From Xylona heveae TC161 (taxonomy: Eukaryota > Ascomycota > Xylonomycetes > Xylonales > Xylonaceae), in the NCBI RefSeq assembly GCF_001619985.1, contig NW_017264206.1, positions 62,001-126,000 on the forward strand: 64,000 nucleotides of DNA, in the 5' to 3' direction. The number at the start of each line of letters is the position of its first letter. Position 1 is the first letter of the stretch. The position numbers and the translations under genes were made by a program. The notes under the pieces were generated by a model. The model was given only the letters and a program-made list of their open reading frames with translations, was not told the DNA's origin and made no database searches. Positions 57,920 to 64,000 of the stretch are shown here, piece by piece.

Positions 57920-58129
57920 ATGGACTGGCTAAAAAGACTATTCACACGCGACAATTCGACAAGGTCAAAACGCAGCAAGAGTTCGCGCGCACGGGATCGG
58001 GAACTGAGACGGAAAAGAAACGGCGGCAGTTCATGGAAGTCGCCTTTCTTCTGGGGCCCGATTGGCATGACTTATAGGGATGAGGTCAACAGGGGTATGA
58101 ATCACCATGTGAACAGGGGAGGCAGATGA
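57920..58129 (+). CDS. microprotein family member B, 69 residues
   Basis: Paralogue of the ORF at 50882-51091, same strand, same length and gap-free alignment. Conserved blocks are MDWLKRLFT, RARDRELRRKRNGG and KSPFFWG; the linker (11-20) and last 20 residues are free to vary. The DNA also differs at many third positions and the flanks show no similarity, so the copies are old and the protein, not the DNA, is conserved. That is good evidence of real coding. Very basic (many Arg/Lys), no Cys, no membrane segment. Function unknown; I do not recognise the family. Confidence 0.68.
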   Translation: MDWLKRLFTRDNSTRSKRSKSSRARDRELRRKRNGGSSWKSPFFWGPIGMTYRDEVNRGMNHHVNRGGR

Positions 58130-58408
58130 GTTTGAAAATCCCCATACTCTGAAGAACGCACAGCTCCAACTGTAGCTCTTTTTTTTTAATTAGAGGCGGC
58201 TATAGTTGGTATTTATCACTGTCGAGGAAACTCACTATTCTAGAATAATGTATAATTATTAGTCACGAGGTTATGGCTCATATTTTTGATTAACGTGAGA
58301 AATTTTATCAACTGCGGGAAAAAGAGAGCCTGAAATTTCATTCGATCTAGAAAGCCATAGCAAAGCAAATTCGTAAACTCATAATTGAAGTGCAGAGACA
58401 AATGCCGC

Positions 58409-59656
58409 TCAAGCTTCCAGCGCGTTCAGTCTAGAGGCAACTTCAAGCTCGAATCGTAGTTTTCCTTGTTCGGAGCCTGAAATCTCCTTGACGCTGTCCA
58501 TACCTGGCGTAATATCCTCATCCCAATCGTATTCAGCGCCTCTGCCTTTCAAATTGCAGAGCACCGCCATTCGAAAATGATATTTGAGCAGCGCGCGGCT
58601 TGGCTGGTATTTTGCTGGATAATCTGGGTTCAGATACATTGGCTCACCATTACCAGGCATGCGAGTTTTCCGTTTGAAATATGTAATCTTGTAATTATTC
58701 TGAACATACAAAGCTATCAGAAAACCACATACCAAAAATAAATCAGATTGAGACTGGTTCATTGCACTTACGTCCGGGTCCATCGCAACGAGGTACTTGT
58801 CAAAGAGCGTGTGAATTGTTTGGTCCAAAAGTATACCATTCTGGACTGAGTGTATGCCACTTGAGCCGGGCATTTCATCGTCGGAAAGAACTGCTGCCCA
58901 ATTCCCTGTTCGCCACTGTCCATACAGTCAGAAGCAGAGATTTACAGATGGGTAGCGAGGCCCTCCACTCACTAGATCCAAATGCGCGAGAGGAAAGATA
59001 TGGGCTGCATGGAAGGTTACAAAGTCGTAATCAAAAACTTCCTCTCTCGACACGACGCAACGCATGTCCCGATTTCGAACGCGTCTTTGGAACGCCATTT
59101 GCTAATATTGGTTAGCAGTCGCCATCCATGAAGAAAATTTGGTACAAATGGGTGGTCAATCATTCAAGTATGGTCAAGATATATAATTTATACTTACACG
59201 AGGGTCGGGGTTTGACAGAGAAAATGAAACTGTTCTCGGCGGAACTCTTTCTTCGTTAATATTGACTTGAAGACAATCTCCTGTCATCAATGTTAAAGCA
59301 ACCCTAAGAAGACAATCGATTGCATTTTCTTCCCGTCAAAAGATGCATGCAAACATGAAGAAAATGGGCCGCGTACCTTCGGGTGAGAGAATAGAATAAA
59401 ATCCAGGTGCGATCACAGTGGGGTTGCCAGCCAAGGTTATCTGAGTTCCGTGCCTGTAACCAGTCTCTGCAACATGATCGTCCACACATGTCCAGACGCT
59501 GTATGCGGTTTCTGGCATGGAAATAACAATGTGCAGCCACTCATCCATCTCTCCCCACGTTACAGATCCGGTCTGCATGAATCCTAATATTTCATCGTCA
59601 CGGCCGTCGAGAAAATGCACATTGCGTGCTACTTGGTTGTTCCTAAACCCAGGCAT
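58409..59656 (-). CDS. HNH_2-type nuclease domain protein
   Basis: Fungal protein with a C-terminal HNH endonuclease domain (PF13391 type). Five exons, 59377-59656, 59198-59280, 58973-59101, 58772-58915 and 58409-58699, give 308 aa with all phases matching. The N-terminal 120 residues (RNVHFLDG..., PGFYSIL) match the unnamed N-domain usual in these proteins. The HNH core appears as RDMRCVVSREE, then the first His in AHIFPLAH, and the second half GIHSVQNGILLDQTIHTLFD with conserved Asn and His. KITYFKR follows. The cellular role of this expanded fungal family is unknown; some are assumed degenerate. Only splicing shows the domain: the unspliced ORFs are short fragments. Confidence 0.82.
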
Positions 59657-59889
59657 CTTTGTACCTTGTAGAGAGGGCCTAAACGCTGCCGTGGTAGAAA
59701 GCTTAGGTTAGATTGTAAAAGAGAAAAAATGAAAACCAGTACTTGAGTAATGTATCAAGGTTTAAACAGTATCTGTAAAAAGAAATGTAAGGAGGTGAAG
59801 AAGGTTACTTGGGCGTGGAGGGACATATGGTCCGTGCATGTAGAGTGGCCTGTGCTTTGCATTTAGGTTTTGACCTCGGGCTTAGTAAG
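59657..59889. other. upstream region of the HNH gene
   Basis: Short leader and promoter for the leftward nuclease gene. No further feature. Confidence 0.4.
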
Positions 59890-59891
59890 TA

Positions 59892-60283
59892 ACGTATTTC
59901 CCAAGCGACCCGGCCAGGCAGATATCTCATACAAATAATGTAATTTTACAAGATTTATATCTCAACATGAATGTGTTATTTTAAATTGAAATTGAGTAAC
60001 TTAATTTTCTTAGGGCAGATCTATACATAATAATCATTTTGAATATTTTTATGTTGTTTTGCATTTTATTTCTCAAATTACATATATTTGATACTAAAAA
60101 TAGTGCATGGATTTTTCTCTGAATGGAAAAATTGAGCAAAATTCCTATAAACAGGATAACCAGCTGACATAGTCTTCTAGACCCCATGATAGAAATATCC
60201 ATTTAAAAACTACAATTTTTGTTGAGATATAATCCCATTTTTTGTAAAGAATTCTGCCTGGCCGGGTCGCTTGGGAAATACGT
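59892..60283. mobile_element. 392-bp MITE with 31-bp perfect TIRs
   Basis: The ends ACGTATTTCCC... and ...GGGAAATACGT are perfect inverted repeats over 31 bp, and similarity continues imperfectly to about 75 bp (shared TTATATCTCAACA). It is flanked by TA on both sides (59890-59891 and 60284-60285), the target duplication of Tc1/mariner-type elements. The interior is very A+T-rich and non-coding. Perfect TIRs imply recent insertion or activity of an autonomous partner elsewhere. Confidence 0.9.
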
Positions 60284-60285
60284 TA

Positions 60286-60613
60286 GTAGTAGAGAGGACT
60301 GATCATGCTCAAGCTACTAAGGAATAGATTTAGGAGAATATTATAAAGAAACCGCTAGATCTATTATATAGACTTATCACTGGTCTAGCTCTCGGGGCGA
60401 CTTATTCAACTATAGGCTTGACTTCAACCCTATATGTGTGCCAATCACCATTTACCCTTGTACGTGGGACCCGATCGCGCCGGTCAGGTCCTAATGGGTC
60501 TCCGAATACGCCCAGCAACTTATAGTACTTCGTAGATACGGAAATCAACCAGGATGTATTTGTATAGATGAATTTCGTTATTATACAGGATTTCCTAACC
60601 CAATCTTTAACAA
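60286..60613. other. intergenic, no gene seen
   Basis: Between the MITE and the third tRNA gene. Nothing supported. Confidence 0.45.
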
Positions 60614-60684
60614 GCGTTGATGGTTTAGTGGTAAAATTCGTCGTTGCCATCGACGAGCCCCGGGTTCGATTCCCGGTCGACGCA
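60614..60684 (+). tRNA. tRNA-Gly (GCC), copy 3
   Basis: Again 71 nt identical to the other two copies, followed at once by a T6 terminator. The flanks are unrelated. Confidence 0.96.
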
Positions 60685-60756
60685 TCTTTTTTGCTCTTCC
60701 GTCCGCGACCCTTCCAGTTCTTTTTTTGCCCTTACAATTCAGCCCGTGATGTGGAT

Positions 60757-60954
60757 ATGGACGCCTTATGCGACTGGGATTTTTATGTTGTCGGCGCTTT
60801 AGAGCATAGAACGTTGGGATCGTTTTTCAGGATTTCGGGTTCGACGACAATTGTATTTACAATCATGCTGACAATGTTGATGGCCGTTGTGCCCGTACAG
60901 GATCTAGTAGACTGGCTTGGTCCCATTCGACGAGAACTATTGGGGCCTGTATGA
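60757..60954 (+). CDS. uncertain small membrane ORF, 65 residues
   Basis: ATG ORF with one hydrophobic segment (TTIVFTIMLTMLMAVVPV) and an amphipathic end (DWLGPIRRELL). It starts 72 nt after the third tRNA gene. No homology known to me; may be chance. Confidence 0.2.
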   Translation: MDALCDWDFYVVGALEHRTLGSFFRISGSTTIVFTIMLTMLMAVVPVQDLVDWLGPIRRELLGPV

Positions 60955-61279
60955 TCATATGGCGTGTCTAATTTGTCAGTCCGGCAACGAAATGTCATGG
61001 ATCATGATGGGCATCTTTTTTTGAAATATCTGTTGAACAACGCAGACAGATAAATATGACTTTGACTTTTCGAGCCCCCATAGGGCCATAGAGATCTCAT
61101 TATAAAGATTCTAAGATTGACGATCATGAATAGCGATGAAATCGATGAGTGCGAAGTAGCATCCAAAAGAAGCCGTGGAGACCAGCAGTAAGCACAACGA
61201 TAAGGATTTCTCTGCATATACTGTAAGAAGAATATTCCAAATGGTCCCAAGAAATCTCGAAAGAAAGAAAAGTATATCT

Positions 61280-62041
61280 TCAAACTGACACGCGCCGGTC
61301 CCCTTTCCACTCAGTTAGTCTCTTGCGCTGCATAATTAAACACAAAAGACAGTAAAAGTAGATTATATATCCCAAAAGAGCACATCCACCGGAAGAAACC
61401 AACCAGCGTTCTGAGTCAGAGTCGCCCGATTCAGCCGATTCGGATCCCTTTTCCAACCATTTGCACAAACCCCAGCCCACGACTCCAGTGACCGCAACAA
61501 TTAAAGTATATAGTGGCAAGGTTATTCGACAGAGCTTTTTAATTCTTCGCGTCAGCTATCTCTTGGTTAGTCCAAATTTTGCTATGGCTACTTCGCGACC
61601 ATCTGAATAAATGCCCAACAAAGAGAAACAGTGGGATGCAAAGATACCGGTGGGTTTTCAACTTACCTCATTATATTCTTTGAGAAGGTGTTTGACCCCT
61701 GCCCGTAAGTCGTCTATATAGTGATCCGGCAACCCATGCATTTGTCCAACTAGATCCATCGCAGGGTCGCGCGTCATGTCCACCATGTCGTGGCACCAAT
61801 AGTTTGCGATTCTTTTGGAGACCTGCCCTCTCAAGTATAACTTTATTACACAAAATGTAAACAAAAAGTCGCGGCACTCTTTCAGTGTTGCATTCTCTCT
61901 GGGTGGGACTAGGTTACGTTGCATCGTTCTTGTCTCGTCGTCGGTATTTGGGTTGCTGGTTTCAGCCATTGCTGCAGAGCTTTCAGGCTGCTCATTTCCA
62001 ACAACCTCCTCATCATTTTTATCGCAGCAAGTTTCGGCCAT
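61280..62041 (-). CDS. two-helix membrane hypothetical protein
   Basis: Not recognised. Exons 61667-62041 and 61280-61555, separated by a 111-nt intron, give 216 aa. The join KEYNE|LTRRIKKLCR keeps one frame, and exon 2 has no ATG of its own, which supports the splice. The N-terminal 125 residues are soluble: an acidic start, then a helical domain with FTFCVIKLYLRGQVSKRIANYW and DMVDMTRDPAMDLVG. Exon 2 has two hydrophobic helices (PLYTLIVAVTGVVGWGLC and ALLGYIIYFYCLLCLI) around an acidic Ser/Asp/Glu loop and a basic end. An in-frame Met 24 residues downstream is a possible alternative start. Confidence 0.5.
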
Positions 62042-63023
62042 TGAAATATTACCACTGACAACATTAGCTTCATAAAAAATAAAGGATGGGGTATTTCAGG
62101 CACAATGCTTGCAAGACAAGCAGAAACAGGTCTAAGGGTCCGGGTTCTCATAGATGAACATACCTAGAGACGGAAGCTTTGCGAGAGAACATCTTGAGAA
62201 TGGGAACCAAATAGTGCTAGAGAGGGAGAAAATTAACTATCAAGTTCGTTGTGTTGATTTCAGATACTAGAATGGATCTGTTTTTGCATTAATTCGGATG
62301 CTCAAATCTTCTAAGATGATTTTGCGTAGGAAAGGGATGTTCGTACTCTATACCTTATATCAATTGAGCACTTGGGTGAAGTAAGCCTTACTGAGTGTTG
62401 TAATGCAGATCAAGGGTTCCAGTCTTTTTATAGCATATCAGTGACCGGGCCACGTATCAAGTCCGATTACAAATTCAACACCTAGGAACAGGCCAAAGAA
62501 ATGGCAGCATAGACTGGATGGAAATTCCGGAAAAGGAAGGAGTTTTTGATTTATTAGTGTTTGCCGTAGCAAGTTCAGAGAGAACATTAATGCTGATGGA
62601 CGAGATTGCCTTCAAGTCTGGCGAGCTAAGGGAAAGCATTGATATCAGCCCTTTTGAAGCAGAAGCTTATGGCGATTTCTTATGAAGATATCGTACAGTG
62701 GACATAAAATGATAATCAAAGACAATATTATAAAACATGCCACCATTCTTGCTAATATTCGATGATGTACTCACAGTTCGTATTGTGTTTCGACTCCAAT
62801 ATATACCAACCCGTCTCACTCATACAAAAAGCAGAAAAGAAATTCGCTTCCCTATCCCACAATTGAATGTCAATTTCGAGACATCAAAATAAAATCTGGC
62901 AGAGGACTTGTGATTATTGTCATAATCACGATTGCCTTCAATCTGACTTGTTATACATTTTAGCACATGTCCCACTGACAACATGGTCAATGAAATCGTC
63001 GAGGAAATTCTCTGCAAGGTTAG
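62042..63023. other. intergenic; possible terminal exon
   Basis: Mostly A+T-rich without a gene. On the minus strand, after a good TTAACTAACCTTGCAG acceptor near 63017, a frame encoding NFLDDFIDHVVSG runs to a stop at 62938. It may be the last exon of the next ORF, but I found no donor that joins in frame. Confidence 0.35.
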
Positions 63024-63383
63024 TTAATGCTCCCATAGTTCCACGCCTACTCTGCCACATATTTCCCTCCCTTTTCTCTCGTGCTTGCTCTCGTTGACAA
63101 TACAACAAACTATCCCGCCTTGGGACCTGGTAGCAGCTTTCCTTTTGATATTATGGCTCTCGCCATCTGATGTATTGCATTTCTTTTCATCTTTCAGTCT
63201 TTTGCACGCTTCAGCGAGAATTTGATCAATTGATTCACCAAGGGACGGGGAACGAGGCTTAGCCTCTATTTTGACAGTCTCGCTGTCAGACTCTTCATTA
63301 TTTGATGTGAATAAGTCATCTTCAGCCAATTTGCCTCTCATTTTCTCTTTGCTCCTCTCAGCGGAAGCAATTTTTGACTTCAT
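63024..63383 (-). CDS. Lys/Glu-rich hypothetical ORF
   Basis: From ATG 63383 it is open for 119 codons: very basic N-terminus (SKIASAERSKEKMRGK), an acidic Ser/Glu stretch (SNNEESDSETVKIE), a helix SLGESIDQILAEACKRLKDEKK and basic NIKRKAATR. Predicted mostly disordered, possibly nuclear. The last 30 residues look unnatural and probably belong to an intron. The frame is open 29 codons further upstream without ATG. Weakly supported. Confidence 0.3.
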   Translation of the reverse strand: MKSKIASAERSKEKMRGKLAEDDLFTSNNEESDSETVKIEAKPRSPSLGESIDQILAEACKRLKDEKKCNTSDGESHNIKRKAATRSQGGIVCCIVNESKHERKGREICGRVGVELWEH

Positions 63384-63640
63384 TATGACTCTCAAGTATT
63401 TGATAAATTTTACTTGTAGCTCTTGTCCTTGTTTGAATTGATCGTGATAGAAATAATGTAAGATTGTCAAGGGCTGTTAGTACAGTTGAATATCCTGATG
63501 CATCTTTCCTGAACCAAGGTTAAAGCATTTAAATCTGTACTATTTTTGCTTTCTTGAATTGTTTTTGAAGAACATAGATTTGTACAAGCTAAAGACAGAT
63601 TCTCTTCAGATTTAGATCTAAATAAAAATTTCAAATCTCT

Positions 63641-64000
63641 TTAATGATTGACTAGTATAAGAATCATCTGTTCTGCTTCCTCCAAAAACTCTTCGAAAGA
63701 CTTTAACTTATACCCTATATCAGCTCTTTCAATTTCAGTCATTTTTAGTTGATATTGAGTTTTATAGACTTCACAAACAAAGGCTTTCAGTGTTTGGATC
63801 AATGCAAGTGTTGCTTTGATAATGAGCCCAAGTTCAGGTTCTTCTCTGACATCTAGATGTTCTCCAGAGAAAATATATCTCTCGAGATGCTCTAGAATTG
63901 CCTGAAAATTCTTCCTAAGGAACATAGGTAAGGCTTCCAAGCTATTGAGAATTCCTGAGAATATCCATACCTCATCCTTGAGGAATAATTGAATTTTGCA
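63641..64000 (-). CDS. partial ORF entering from the right edge
   Basis: Minus-strand frame is open from the window edge to a stop at 63641 (about 119 codons), so the start lies outside. It is mostly amphipathic helix: FQAILEHLERYIF, LGLIIKATLALIQTLKAFVCEVYK, KLKSFEEFLEEAEQMILIL. Such all-helical segments occur at the start of fungal STAND/NLR-like proteins, but no NTPase motif is inside the window. The family is therefore a guess. The internal methionines do not allow a start choice. Confidence 0.4.
   Translation of the reverse strand, partial: CKIQLFLKDEVWIFSGILNSLEALPMFLRKNFQAILEHLERYIFSGEHLDVREEPELGLIIKATLALIQTLKAFVCEVYKTQYQLKMTEIERADIGYKLKSFEEFLEEAEQMILILVNH

Overview
The window is nuclear DNA of a filamentous ascomycete. 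The evidence is many short GT-AG introns (about 45 to 110 nt), genes on both strands, and a Pezizomycotina gene set: an NRPS-like carboxylate reductase, an agdC-type alpha-glucosidase, a WSC/DUF1996 secreted protein, an Ssu1-type exporter, and Rix1, Ypp1/Rhf1, Rpa49 and eL41. A member of the Eurotiomycetes fits best, but that is inference. I joined exons by hand from splice sites and frame. Every multi-exon model marked confident keeps an open frame from start to stop.

Left part (1-9.5 kb): an NRPS-like A-T-R reductase in eleven exons and a divergent aldo-keto reductase share one 329-bp promoter and look like a two-gene metabolic unit. A short Pro/Tyr-rich ORF and a four-exon Ssu1/TDT sulfite-exporter gene follow.

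Middle (10-47 kb) is mostly housekeeping and secreted enzymes: GH31 alpha-glucosidase; a 3.8-kb stretch without a supported gene; RNA polymerase I subunit Rpa49; the 25-residue ribosomal protein eL41, whose last exon is 7 nt; an FHA plus Ser/Thr kinase (Mek1/Chk2 type); a DUF1996 plus four-WSC secreted protein with a recent internal duplication; a wax-synthase-like acyltransferase; a phytanoyl-CoA-dioxygenase-like protein; Ypp1/TTC7; Rix1; an unknown coiled-coil gene with a possible homopolymer frame break; and a pepsin-like protease with an odd Gly/Asp/Trp-rich tail.

Right part (47-64 kb) looks like an accessory island. It holds a divergent kinase-like protein (HQD, DFD), an 84-residue Cys-rich protein, two 69-residue paralogous microproteins about 7 kb apart, an APH-like phosphotransferase, a small secreted protein, small membrane proteins, an HNH_2 nuclease, three identical tRNA-Gly(GCC) genes plus one scrambled copy, a 392-bp MITE with 31-bp terminal inverted repeats and TA duplication, a second small inverted-repeat element, and an ORF running off the right edge. 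The microprotein pair and its setting are the best candidates for something undescribed. Their function is unknown.
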